This document shows, piece by piece, positions 1 to 8,356 of a DNA stretch of 64,000 nucleotides; positions within the stretch are counted from its first letter, which is position 1, and the number at the start of each line of letters is the position of its first letter. The position numbers and the translations under genes are program-made. The stretch comes from Metapseudomonas resinovorans DSM 21078 (GTDB lineage Bacteria > Pseudomonadota > Gammaproteobacteria > Pseudomonadales > Pseudomonadaceae): the NCBI RefSeq assembly GCF_000423545.1, contig NZ_AUIE01000025.1, positions 1 to 64,000 of the forward strand, read 5' to 3'. Under the pieces are notes generated by a model. That model saw only the letters and a program-made list of their open reading frames with translations, was not told the origin of the DNA and did no database searches.

Positions 1-251
1 CCATCCTGGCCCGCTTCATACACCACGACCACTCTGGCGGACGCCGGCAACGCCCAGAGCGCGCGCGTCTCCGCGATCGTTTGCACCACCTGCTCCAGGC
101 GCGCCAGGGGCTGCGGTGCGTCGACTGTCTTCAGCCGGGGGTTGCGCCGGGCATCGCTCAGCGCCACTTTCCAACTGGCCTTGGCCAACTCCAGCGCCAC
201 TGCCAGGACCGGTTCATTCGCACTATGCTGTTCAACGTAGGCCGTTCGCAT
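1..251 (-). CDS. IS110-family transposase, N-terminal part (runs off left edge)
   Basis: The first 83 codons of a recombinase read leftward off the window. The ATG at 251 follows a strong AGAGGAGGAATCGAC ribosome site. The protein opens MRTAYVEQHS, continues ALELAKASWKVAL at the place where IS110 transposases begin their RuvC-like DEDD fold, and ends at the edge in VVYEAGQDG, matching the Y/CEAGxDGFW motif of IS110 proteins. IS110 enzymes recombine DNA with a DEDD domain plus a C-terminal serine domain; the latter lies outside the window. The gene is divergent from the cystathionine beta-synthase operon and only 204 bases from it. Whether the copy is intact cannot be seen. Family assignment is from recognised motifs over a short stretch. 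Confidence 0.72.
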   Translation of the reverse strand, partial: MRTAYVEQHSANEPVLAVALELAKASWKVALSDARRNPRLKTVDAPQPLARLEQVVQTIAETRALWALPASARVVVVYEAGQD

Positions 252-455
252 GTCGATTCCTCCTCTGGGCCAAACCTTCTATCCCCCGGATTAAGAATCG
301 GCGTGCGGGCGGCCTTTGCATAGGATCTACGTACCGCATCGCCCTTTCTGCTCCCCCTTCGTCGGAACCCATGGCGGCACTCCGCCGTGCGACCTATGTT
401 CCAGCGTGGGGCGCCTGCTTCGCCCCCCTGCCTGGTCGCGCAAGGAGGTGACGCC
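252..455. other. Intergenic region between IS110 gene and cystathionine beta-synthase; possible IS end
   Basis: A 204-base spacer separates two divergent starts. It must hold the left end of the insertion sequence and the expression signals of the cystathionine beta-synthase operon. I see a short GGCGG/CCGCC hairpin at 373-386 and the AAGGAGGTGA ribosome site at 442-451. In the IS110 group the non-coding stretch upstream of the recombinase encodes the bridge RNA that selects target and donor DNA, so this is where it would lie. The exact IS boundary and the RNA fold could not be determined by eye. Confidence 0.35.
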
Positions 456-1835
456 ATGAACAGTGTCAAAGATGTTCGTCCCGCAGTCCTCGACCTGATC
501 GGCAACACCCCGCTGGTGCGGGTCAGCCGCTTCGATACCGGGCTCTGTACGCTCTTCCTCAAGCTCGAATCCCAGAATCCCGGCGGCTCGATCAAGGACC
601 GTATCGGTGTCGCCATGATCAACAGCGCCGAGCGCGATGGCCGGCTCAAACCCGGCGGCACCATTGTCGAGGCGACCGCCGGCAACACCGGCCTGGGACT
701 GGCCCTGGTGGGCCGCGCCAAGGGCTACCGGGTGGTGCTGGTGGTGCCGGACAAGATGTCCACCGAGAAAGTGCTGCACCTCAAAGCCATGGGTGCCGAG
801 GTGCACATCACCCGCTCCGATGTCGGCAAGGGCCACCCCGAGTATTACCAGGACCTGGCGGGGCGCCTGGCCGCGGAGATACCCGACGCGTTCTTCGCCG
901 ACCAGTTCAACAACCCGGCCAACCCGCTGGCCCATGAGAGCACCACCGGGCCGGAAATCTGGCAACAGACCGGACAGGATGTGGATGCCATCGTGGTCGG
1001 CGTCGGCTCGGCTGGCACCCTCACAGGACTGACCCGCTACTTCCGTCGGGTGCAGCCCGCCCTGGAAATGATCCTTGCCGACCCGGTAGGTTCGGTGATG
1101 GCCGAGTACGTGCGAAGCGGGACCTTGGGCGCGGTCGGTTCATGGGCGGTGGAGGGAATCGGCGAAGACTTCGTGCCATCCATCGCCGACCTGTCCAGTG
1201 TTCGTCACGCCTATTCCATCAGCGACGAAGAGAGCTTCGCCCACGCCCGCGAACTGTTGCGTGCCGAGGGTATTCCTGGCGGTTCCTCCACTGGCACCCT
1301 GCTGGCGGCGGCGCTGCGTTACTGCCGTGAACAGCAGACCCCGAAGCGCGTGGTCAGCTTCGTCTGCGATACCGGCACCCGCTACCTGTCCAAGGTCTAC
1401 AACGACCAATGGATGACCGACCAGGGTCTGCTGGCGCGCAAGCGATATGGCGACTTACGCGACATCATCGCGCGGCGTTTCGAAGACGGCCGGGTGATCA
1501 GCGTGGGGCCGGACGACACCCTGCTCACGGCGTTCCAGCGCATGCGCCTGGCAGATGTATCTCAGCTACCGGTGCTCCAGGGCGACGACCTGGTGGGGGT
1601 GGTCGACGAGTCCGACATCCTGCTCGGTGTGCATGCTGACGCGACGCACTTCCGCCAACCAGTGGCGAGCGTCATGACCACGCGCCTGGAGACGCTGGCG
1701 CCGGACGCCAGCCTGGCTGAACTGCAGGCCGAGTTGGACCGTGGCCTGGTGGCCATCATCGCCGATGCGTCCGGTTTCCATGGCCTGATTACCCGTTCCG
1801 ATCTGCTCAACCACCTGCGGAGGACCCTCGCATGA
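456..1835 (+). CDS. Cystathionine beta-synthase (PLP enzyme with C-terminal CBS pair)
   Basis: 459 residues, starting at the ATG 456 behind a near-perfect AAGGAGGTGACGCC site. The enzyme condenses serine with homocysteine to cystathionine, the first step of reverse transsulfuration in the cytosol. The N-terminal two thirds are a fold-type II PLP domain: NPGGSIKDR carries the PLP lysine (K47), and EATAGNTG and the glycine-rich GVGSAGT bind substrate and phosphate. Residues about 330-459 form two CBS modules (SVGPDDTLLTAF, DLVGVVDESDILLG, GLITRSDLL), the usual regulatory tail. The stop overlaps the start of the next gene by four bases, so the two are translationally coupled. Orthologous in my reading to P. 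aeruginosa PA0399. Confidence 0.93.
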   Translation: MNSVKDVRPAVLDLIGNTPLVRVSRFDTGLCTLFLKLESQNPGGSIKDRIGVAMINSAERDGRLKPGGTIVEATAGNTGLGLALVGRAKGYRVVLVVPDKMSTEKVLHLKAMGAEVHITRSDVGKGHPEYYQDLAGRLAAEIPDAFFADQFNNPANPLAHESTTGPEIWQQTGQDVDAIVVGVGSAGTLTGLTRYFRRVQPALEMILADPVGSVMAEYVRSGTLGAVGSWAVEGIGEDFVPSIADLSSVRHAYSISDEESFAHARELLRAEGIPGGSSTGTLLAAALRYCREQQTPKRVVSFVCDTGTRYLSKVYNDQWMTDQGLLARKRYGDLRDIIARRFEDGRVISVGPDDTLLTAFQRMRLADVSQLPVLQGDDLVGVVDESDILLGVHADATHFRQPVASVMTTRLETLAPDASLAELQAELDRGLVAIIADASGFHGLITRSDLLNHLRRTLA

Positions 1836-3016
1836 GCCAGCAGGACGATACCCTCCGGCGCGCCTTCGCCACCCGCGTGATCCATGCTGGCCAGGCCCCC
1901 GACCCTTCCACCGGGGCCATCATGCCGCCGATCTATGCCAACTCCACCTACGCCCAGGAAAGCCCCGGCGTGCACAAGGGCCTGGACTACGGCCGTTCCC
2001 ACAATCCCACGCGCTGGGCCCTTGAACGTTGTGTCGCGGATCTGGAGGGCGGTGCCCAGGCCTTCGCGTTCGCCTCCGGGCTGGCTGCCATCGCCACGGT
2101 GCTGGAACTGCTGGACAGTGGCTCCCACATCGTCGCCAGCAATGACCTCTACGGTGGAACCTTTCGCCTGTTCGAACGGGTACGCCGGATCAGCGCCGGA
2201 CACCGCTTCAGCTTCGTCGACTTCAGTGACATCGGCGCAATCGGTGCGGCGCTGACCGACGATACGCGCATGCTTTGGGTGGAAACCCCGAGCAACCCCC
2301 TGCTGCGGCTGGCCGATCTTGAGGCCATCGTGGAGCTTTGCCAGGCGCGCGGCATCATCCTGGTGGCGGACAACACGTTCGCCAGTCCCTGGGTGCAGCG
2401 CCCGCTGGAACTGGGCTTCGATGTGGTCGTGCACTCCACCACCAAGTACCTCAATGGCCACTCCGACGTGATCGGTGGCATCGCCATCGTCTCCGGCGAA
2501 AGTCGCTGCGACCTGTTGCGCGAGCGCCTGGGCTTCCTGCAGAACGCGGTAGGCGCCATCGCCGGTCCCTTCGACGCCTTCCTCACCCTGCGCGGGGTGA
2601 AGACCCTGGCGCTGCGCATGGAGCGCCACTGCAGCAATGCCCTCGAACTGGCCTACTGGCTGGAGCAGCAGCCGCAGGTGGCGCGGGTCTACTACCCCGG
2701 CCTGCAGTCCCATCCGCAGCACGCCTTGGCGCGGCGGCAGATGCATGGCTACGGCGGCATGATTTCACTCGATCTGCGGGCCGACCTGGCAGGCACCCGG
2801 CGCTTCCTTGAAGCGGTGCGCATCTTCACCCTGGCGGAGAGCCTGGGCGGCGTGGAAAGCCTGATCGAGCACCCGGCGATCATGACCCATGCCAGCATCC
2901 CGGCGGAGATCCGCGCCGAGCTGGGCATCGGCGATTCGCTGGTGCGGCTGTCGGTCGGAGTGGAGGATGTGGATGACCTGCGCGCGGACCTGGCGCAGGC
3001 GTTGGGGAGGGTTTGA
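1832..3016 (+). CDS. Cystathionine gamma-lyase / gamma-synthase family PLP enzyme
   Basis: 394 residues, beginning inside the stop of the upstream gene (ATGA overlap). It belongs to the Cys/Met-metabolism PLP family. Next to a cystathionine beta-synthase the expected reaction is cleavage of cystathionine to cysteine, 2-oxobutyrate and ammonia. Visible motifs are YGRSHNPTRWALE near residue 53, the cofactor-stacking stretch ASNDLYGGT, the aspartate in VADNTFASP, the PLP lysine K205 in HSTTKYLNGHSD, and SLGGVESLIEHPA near the end, typical of gamma-lyases and gamma-synthases. Sequence alone does not separate lyase from synthase; the operon favours lyase. Counterpart of P. aeruginosa PA0400. Confidence 0.9.
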   Translation: MSQQDDTLRRAFATRVIHAGQAPDPSTGAIMPPIYANSTYAQESPGVHKGLDYGRSHNPTRWALERCVADLEGGAQAFAFASGLAAIATVLELLDSGSHIVASNDLYGGTFRLFERVRRISAGHRFSFVDFSDIGAIGAALTDDTRMLWVETPSNPLLRLADLEAIVELCQARGIILVADNTFASPWVQRPLELGFDVVVHSTTKYLNGHSDVIGGIAIVSGESRCDLLRERLGFLQNAVGAIAGPFDAFLTLRGVKTLALRMERHCSNALELAYWLEQQPQVARVYYPGLQSHPQHALARRQMHGYGGMISLDLRADLAGTRRFLEAVRIFTLAESLGGVESLIEHPAIMTHASIPAEIRAELGIGDSLVRLSVGVEDVDDLRADLAQALGRV

Positions 3017-3060
3017 AGGCTGCCATTCAGGATCGACCCCGCGCTGGCTGATGGCTTTCC

Positions 3061-3165
3061 CCCTCACCCCAACCCTCTCCCTCAGGGAGAGGGGGCAAGA
3101 GCGGTGCGCGTTGTTAGCCAGGTGCGGGTCACCCCCCCCTCCCGTTCAGGGAGAGGGGCAGGGCT
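3061..3165. repeat. Pair of GGGAGAGGG hairpins (extragenic repeat, possible bidirectional terminator)
   Basis: A perfect 10-base hairpin CCCTCTCCCT / AGGGAGAGGG at 3073-3093 is followed by a weaker copy (CCCCTCCC ... GGGAGAGGGG) at about 3136-3157. The sequence starts CCCTCACCCCAACCCTCTC, a word scattered widely between genes of Pseudomonas and relatives. It lies between the convergent ends of the gamma-lyase and acylase genes, where it could also stop transcription from both sides. Confidence 0.7.
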
Positions 3166-5547
3166 TCAGTTCCCAGGCACCAACTTCAGCGTCTCTTGGC
3201 TATTGGCCTTCACCTCATCCGCGGCGAAGTGCATCGGCACGTACTCACCGCGCAGGTACGCCTCGGCCTGGTCTTTGTAGTGACGGTCGAAGGGCACGCC
3301 GCTCTGGCCCACCGGGTTGATGCCCAGGGCATGTTCGGCGTCGGCCAGGTCCACCAGGCGTCGCGTCGAGGGGCCATAGAACACCTCCCAGGGCGCCGGG
3401 CCGACGCGGTGGGACAGGTTGTTGGGTACCTCGTGGCCGCCCGGTGCGGCGAAGGGGCCGACATTGAACAGCAGGTTCAGCGGCTTCTGCTGGCCCAGCG
3501 GATGCGCGTGGGTCAGGGTGTGGCCGGTGCCCCAGAGCCATTTCGAGCTGTCTTCGCCGAGGGTCTTTTTCAGGTGCGCGAGGCTGGCCTGCCAAGCGAC
3601 CTTGACCACCTCCGCGCGGCTTTCCTTCTGCGGCGTATCGCGCTTGTCCCACCAGGGCGAGCCGGCGTCGTCCGCCAGGCGCGGCAGGGCGGTGTCGAGC
3701 ACGCGGGTCTGCAGCAGGCTGTCGAAGAAGGCGTCACCCAGTTCGTCGCGCATGGCCGCACTGGCCAGTTCAAAGGTGAGCTGGTTGAACAGGGTGGCGG
3801 CCACCGAGTCCAGCGCGTGGTCGCCGTCCCAGCCTGCCAGTTGTTCCACCAGCGCTTTCTCCCGGTCGTCGGCCGCCGCCGCGCGCAGCTCGTCGAGCAA
3901 TGGCGCCAGCAGGCGCGGGCCGTAGCCGGTGCCGGTTTCCAGTTGCAGTGCCTGGCTGTTCTGCACATCCCACTTGACCCCGGGCTTGGCGAGGCGCTCG
4001 TTCAGGCGCTGACCGCGGTCCGGCAGGTTGTAGTAGCCGGGAATCGCCACGCCCGTGGGCGACAGAGGCTGGTAGTTGGCCGAGACAATGTAGCCACGCT
4101 CCGGGTTTTCCTCGTGCGGGTTGGCGCTGAACGGCAGATAACCGGGCTTGTCCGCCTCGTGGGTGCTGCCGTCGAGGATGAAGGTGGGGTTCACGCCCTC
4201 CGGCCGCTGGGGCAGCTTGGCCGAGGCCCACCAGCCGATGTCGCCACTGGCGTTGGCCCAGATGATGTTGAGGCCGGGCGAGTGGATTTTCTCGGAGGCG
4301 GCGCGGGCCTGGTCCAGGCTGCTGGCGCGGTTGAGGTCGTAGAAGGCGTCGAGGATGGGGTTCTCGGTTTCGAGGAAGGCCCACCACATCGCGATTGGCG
4401 TCTTGCCGGCAGCGGCGCCAAGAGCATCGTTGATGATCGGGCCGTGGGGCGAGCGACGCAGGGTCAGCTTTACGGGTTCGCCATCCTTGACCGTGATGGT
4501 TTCCTCGCGACTTTCCAGGTTCACCCACTGGCCCTGGTACCAGACCTGGTTGGGGTTGTCCGGGTTGCTCTTCTCGGCGATCAGGTCGAGGTCGTCGTTC
4601 TGGAACATGGTCAGGCTCCAGGCGAACTGCCGGTTGTGGCCGAGAGAGGCGACCGGATTGAGGGCCTGGTGGTGGCCGTAGAGCTCGAAGCCCGGATAGG
4701 CCAGTTGCGCCTCGTACCACACGGCCGGCACGGCGAAGCGGATGTGCGGGTCGCCGGCCAGCAGTGGCTTGCCGCTGGCGGTGTGGCTGCCGGACACGGC
4801 CCAGGCGTTGCTGCCCTCGAACTGCGGCAGGCCGGCTTCCACCAGCGCCTGCTGGCTGAGCTGGGCGAGGCGGTTGAGGTCCTGCCAGTCGGCGCTGGCC
4901 AGGGGCTGGCTGATCACGCCTTCGGGGTGCCAGTCGACATCGAAGGCGGTCAGGTAGTCGGCACCCAGCTCGTCGCGTACATAGGTCATCACCGGTTCGG
5001 TGCGGAAGGCGGCGGCGAAGCTGTAGGCCATGTAGCCGGCCACGGAGAGGGTGTCGGCGACGGTGAAGGGGCGCTTCTCGATGCCCAGCAGGTCGAACTC
5101 CAGCGGCGCCGGGCGGTTGTCCTGATACTGGTTGATGCCGTCGAGGTAGGCCTGCAGTGCCTTGGTCGCCGGGCTGTCCTTGTCCATCTTGAGGGCGTAC
5201 TCGTCAGCGTGGGCGCGAATGCCCAGGGTGCGGAACAGGCGGTCGGTGTCCACCAGGCGGGCGCCAAGGATTTCCGCCAGTTCGCCACGGGCCAGGCGGC
5301 GCAGCATTTCCATCTGGAACAGGCGGTCTTGGGCATGGACGAAGCCCAGGGCGCGGTACATGTCGGCTTCGTTGGCGGCCTGAATGTGCGGCACGCCGCG
5401 CTCGTCGTAGTGGACGGTCACCGGAGCCTGGAGATGGGCCAGGGAAAGTTCGCCGTCGCGCACGGGCTTCTTGCTCTCGCTGTACCAGGTGGCGCCGGTG
5501 GCGGTCGCGGCGATGATGACGGCCAGGGCAGTCAGGGTGCGTTTCAT
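3166..5547 (-). CDS. hacB: Penicillin-amidase family acylase, probable acyl-homoserine lactone acylase
   Basis: 793 residues with an N-terminal hydrophobic signal segment (residues 4-20), so probably exported. Members of this Ntn-hydrolase family are made as a proenzyme cut before a nucleophilic serine; here the site is EGS-NAWAV, giving Ser246. GVPHI near residue 51 and AQDRLFQME near 72 lie in the alpha subunit, and SLGHNRQFAWSLT and TGHTLTHAHPLGQ lie in the beta subunit. Start is supported by AAGGAG. Length and position beside the next regulator match P. aeruginosa PA0305 (HacB), which cleaves long-chain acyl-homoserine lactones; the substrate here is inferred. Shares a 111-base divergent promoter region with the AraC gene. 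Confidence 0.85.
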   Translation of the reverse strand: MKRTLTALAVIIAATATGATWYSESKKPVRDGELSLAHLQAPVTVHYDERGVPHIQAANEADMYRALGFVHAQDRLFQMEMLRRLARGELAEILGARLVDTDRLFRTLGIRAHADEYALKMDKDSPATKALQAYLDGINQYQDNRPAPLEFDLLGIEKRPFTVADTLSVAGYMAYSFAAAFRTEPVMTYVRDELGADYLTAFDVDWHPEGVISQPLASADWQDLNRLAQLSQQALVEAGLPQFEGSNAWAVSGSHTASGKPLLAGDPHIRFAVPAVWYEAQLAYPGFELYGHHQALNPVASLGHNRQFAWSLTMFQNDDLDLIAEKSNPDNPNQVWYQGQWVNLESREETITVKDGEPVKLTLRRSPHGPIINDALGAAAGKTPIAMWWAFLETENPILDAFYDLNRASSLDQARAASEKIHSPGLNIIWANASGDIGWWASAKLPQRPEGVNPTFILDGSTHEADKPGYLPFSANPHEENPERGYIVSANYQPLSPTGVAIPGYYNLPDRGQRLNERLAKPGVKWDVQNSQALQLETGTGYGPRLLAPLLDELRAAAADDREKALVEQLAGWDGDHALDSVAATLFNQLTFELASAAMRDELGDAFFDSLLQTRVLDTALPRLADDAGSPWWDKRDTPQKESRAEVVKVAWQASLAHLKKTLGEDSSKWLWGTGHTLTHAHPLGQQKPLNLLFNVGPFAAPGGHEVPNNLSHRVGPAPWEVFYGPSTRRLVDLADAEHALGINPVGQSGVPFDRHYKDQAEAYLRGEYVPMHFAADEVKANSQETLKLVPGN

Positions 5548-5658
5548 GCACGAATCTCCTTGTTGTTATGGTCGCGGCATTCTCCCCAAGCCGACCTTCG
5601 CGGGCATTGACCGGCGACCTGCAAGCTGAAAGTCTTCGGTCAATTCCGAGGAGCCGCC

Positions 5659-6699
5659 ATGTCCAACGCTGAGCCCGATGTTGCCAGCTTCGTTCCGCTG
5701 ACCCATTCCGCCACCTTGCGCCGTCTGCTCTACGAGGCGCTGGCGGAGCTCGGCCTGGACCCGGGGAAGATCTATCTCGGCGTCAACCAGCACCGTCGCC
5801 TCGGGCCGCCGCCGGTGGACGGCCGCCTGCGCCACGACGATGCGCCGCAGTTCTGGCTGGCCGCGGACACGCTGATCGGCGACCCCGATATCGGCCTGCA
5901 CCTGGGCGAGGTAATGAAGCCGCGCCTGCTCGACGTGGTGGGCTACCTGCTGCTGGCCAGCCGCGACCTGGGCGAGGCGCTGGCGAGCTTCCTGCGCTTC
6001 CAGCACATCCTTTCCGGTGGCTTCGTCGCCCAGTTGCAAGTAGCGGGGGCGCAGGCGCGCCTGGTGATCGACCTCAACTACCTGGGATTCTCTTCCCTGC
6101 GCCAGCAGATGGAATGCCTGGCGCTGTTGTTCACCAAGCTGTTGGGCTTCATCACCGACGGCGAATTTCGCCTGGAGGGCGTGCAGTTCCGTCATGGGCG
6201 ACCGGCGCGGGTGAGCGAGCACCAGCGACTGTTTGGCCTGCTGCCGGCATTCGGTTGTGAGCATGATGCGTTGCTGTTCCCGGCGGCGTTGCTGAAACGC
6301 CCCTCGCGCACCGCCAATCCGGAACTGCATCAGGTGCTCTGGCAACATGCGGAGACGCAGCTGGATGCGCTGGTGGGCAACGACCTGCTCAACCGTCTGC
6401 GCTACCTGCTGGGTGTACGCCTCGGCCAGGCGGATTGCTCACTCGAAGCCTGCGCCGCCGAACTGGGCTTCAGCGGCGGTGCCCTGCAGCGGGCCTTGGC
6501 GGAGCAGGGCAGCAACCTGCGGCGGGTGCGGGAGTCGGTACAGCAGGTCCGCGCGGTGGAACTGCTGCAGGACGGCAAGGCGATGCGTGAGGTGGCCCGG
6601 GCCTGCGGTTTTTCCGAGCTGTCGCCGTTCTACCGGGCCTTCCGTCGCTGGTACGGGATGCCACCGGAGGCCTATCGGGAGCGTCTGCGAGCGGGTTAG
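5659..6699 (+). CDS. AraC-family transcriptional regulator (arabinose_bd type)
   Basis: 346 residues, with RBS GAGGAG before ATG 5659. The N-terminal two thirds are the alpha-helical ligand domain seen in ArgR/OruR/VirF-like regulators (DPDIGLHLGE, VVGYLLLAS). The last 100 residues carry a double helix-turn-helix: CSLEACAAELGFSGGALQRAL, then MREVARACGFSELSPFYRAFRRWYGMPPEAYR. It is divergent from the acylase gene, and the short shared spacer makes the acylase the likely target, though ligand and target are unproven. The stop overlaps the convergent downstream gene by four bases. Confidence 0.88.
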   Translation: MSNAEPDVASFVPLTHSATLRRLLYEALAELGLDPGKIYLGVNQHRRLGPPPVDGRLRHDDAPQFWLAADTLIGDPDIGLHLGEVMKPRLLDVVGYLLLASRDLGEALASFLRFQHILSGGFVAQLQVAGAQARLVIDLNYLGFSSLRQQMECLALLFTKLLGFITDGEFRLEGVQFRHGRPARVSEHQRLFGLLPAFGCEHDALLFPAALLKRPSRTANPELHQVLWQHAETQLDALVGNDLLNRLRYLLGVRLGQADCSLEACAAELGFSGGALQRALAEQGSNLRRVRESVQQVRAVELLQDGKAMREVARACGFSELSPFYRAFRRWYGMPPEAYRERLRAG

Positions 6700-7271
6700 G
6701 ACGGGCTCCGCCAGGCACAGAAGCAACCTGCCGCCAGGGTGCTGCTGGCGCTCACCGGGCGGTTGTCGAGCAGGGCCTCGAGAATCGGCTCGATGAAGCT
6801 GTTGGCCGAATTGCACACGGCGCCTTCGCTGTAGGGGCCGAAGTAGGCCAGATGGCCGTCGCGGTCCCAGATGCCGACAGCGGGCACCGCCGGCAGTTGC
6901 CCGGCGCCGGGCACCTCGACCAGGGGTTGCAGGGCTTCCAGGCCAGGCGGCAGTTGGCCCTTGCTGCCGGGCTTTTGCAGCGCATGGAAGGTCACGCCCT
7001 GGGGGACGAAGCGCTGGATCAGCTCGGCCAGGTGTTGCTGGTTGCCGGCATTGCAGGGGCAGGCCGGGTCCCAGAAATGCACCAGGCGGATCGGTCCCGG
7101 TCCGGCGAGCTCGGCCGGCAGGCGCAGTTGCTCGCCGGAAAAGACCGTGGCCTGGGTATTGAAGGGGCGGACATAGCGCGACTCGTACCAGCGCAGGGCC
7201 AGCAGGATGGCGCAGACGCAGGTGAGGAGGACGAGGCTGGTGATCAGTGTCTTGGGCTTGGGTGCACGCAT
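6696..7271 (-). CDS. Membrane-anchored thioredoxin-like protein (DUF6436 type)
   Basis: 191 residues from ATG 7271 (an upstream GTG at 7307 is possible but needless). Residues about 8-28 form one transmembrane segment, and the rest would be periplasmic. HFWDPACPCNAGNQQHL sits where thioredoxin folds have their active-site loop, giving a CPC arrangement rather than CxxC. VPAVGIWDRDGHLAYFGPY is the cis-proline strand region, followed by a third cysteine in GAVCNS. Role unknown; a periplasmic redox or metal-handling function would fit. Matches the position of P. aeruginosa PA0307. Confidence 0.75.
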   Translation of the reverse strand: MRAPKPKTLITSLVLLTCVCAILLALRWYESRYVRPFNTQATVFSGEQLRLPAELAGPGPIRLVHFWDPACPCNAGNQQHLAELIQRFVPQGVTFHALQKPGSKGQLPPGLEALQPLVEVPGAGQLPAVPAVGIWDRDGHLAYFGPYSEGAVCNSANSFIEPILEALLDNRPVSASSTLAAGCFCAWRSPS

Positions 7272-7392
7272 GGTGAAAGGCCTGTGCGGGGGCGCGTAGC
7301 TTGCCACGTTGCGCCGGGCAGCAGAATATCGGCAGCCGGCCAGGGACCCAGGTGGTCCTGTGGATAGCGTTGCTTCACTCAGGGAAAACCCG

Positions 7393-8334
7393 ATGCCAGA
7401 CCCGTTCCAGCCCGATCTCCTGCGTCCTCTGTTGCGACCCTTGGCCGCAGGCGCTGCCGACTTGCGCCAGGCGCAGAGCTATCGCGCGTTCTACCGGCTG
7501 GATTTCGCCACGCGCCATCCCGGCGTACAGAGCCGTCTGGGCTGTGTCGAGGTGGCCGGGTACTCCCTGGTCACCCAGCTCTGGCTGCCGCCCGAGCCCC
7601 GCGCCAGTCTGGTGATGCTGCACGGCTACTACGACCACATGGGGCTCTATGGGCATCTGGTGGACTGGGCACTGGGCATGGGCTTCGCGGTGATCGCCTG
7701 CGACCTGCCGGGCCATGGGCTATCCAGCGGCGCGCGAGCCAGCATTGGTGATTTCGCCGAGTATCAGGCCACGCTCCAGGCGCTGCTGGGAGAGGCTGCC
7801 GCCCTGAACCTGCCGCAACCCTGGCACCTGGCTGGGCAGAGCACTGGCGGTGCCATCCTGCTGGACTACCTGCTGACCGGTGCGCCGCGTCCGGAGCTGG
7901 GCGAGACCCTGCTGTTCGCCCCGCTGGTGCGGCCGCGCGCCTGGGGCTGGTCGAAGTTCAGCTACCAGCTGATGCGACATTTCGTCGAAGGCATTCCACG
8001 GCGCTTCAGCGTCAACTCCAGCGACGCCGAGTTCATCGAGTTCGTCCACCACAAGGACCCGCTGCAGCCGCAGACCCTGCCCACCGCCTGGGTGGGAGCT
8101 CTGGCGCGCTGGGTGCCGTGTATCGAGAACGCGCAACGCAGCACGCGCCGGCCCCTGGTGATCCAGGGGAGCGGTGACATGACAGTGGATTGGCGGCACA
8201 ACCTGCGGGTGCTGGCGGATAAGTTCGATCGGCCGGAGGTGCTGATGCTGGAAGGGGCCGGCCACCATCTGGTGAACGAGGCGCCAGCCTATCGGGAGCG
8301 GTACTTCGGGTTCTTGCGGGAGCGGCTGAGCTAG
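7393..8334 (+). CDS. Alpha/beta hydrolase (serine aminopeptidase / monoacylglycerol-lipase-like)
   Basis: 313 residues from ATG 7393 (AGGGAAAACCCG upstream). The fold is shown by MLHGYYDHMGLYGHLVDW (oxyanion HGYYDH), the acid-base region CDLPGHGLSSG, the nucleophile elbow GQSTGG, the acid loop IQGSGDMTVDW and the final histidine GAGHHLVNE. This is the Hydrolase_4 pattern, so the substrate is likely a lipid ester or lysophospholipid, but none is shown by context. No signal peptide is seen, so cytosolic. Confidence 0.85.
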   Translation: MPDPFQPDLLRPLLRPLAAGAADLRQAQSYRAFYRLDFATRHPGVQSRLGCVEVAGYSLVTQLWLPPEPRASLVMLHGYYDHMGLYGHLVDWALGMGFAVIACDLPGHGLSSGARASIGDFAEYQATLQALLGEAAALNLPQPWHLAGQSTGGAILLDYLLTGAPRPELGETLLFAPLVRPRAWGWSKFSYQLMRHFVEGIPRRFSVNSSDAEFIEFVHHKDPLQPQTLPTAWVGALARWVPCIENAQRSTRRPLVIQGSGDMTVDWRHNLRVLADKFDRPEVLMLEGAGHHLVNEAPAYRERYFGFLRERLS

Positions 8335-8356
8335 CCCGGAGTCGTTGTCCGACGGC

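Noticed and set aside
3196-5610. 804-codon open frame on the plus strand opposite the acylase
   Set aside because: It is antisense to a well-supported acylase, lacks domain motifs and a ribosome site, and has the composition expected of the complementary strand of a high-GC gene.
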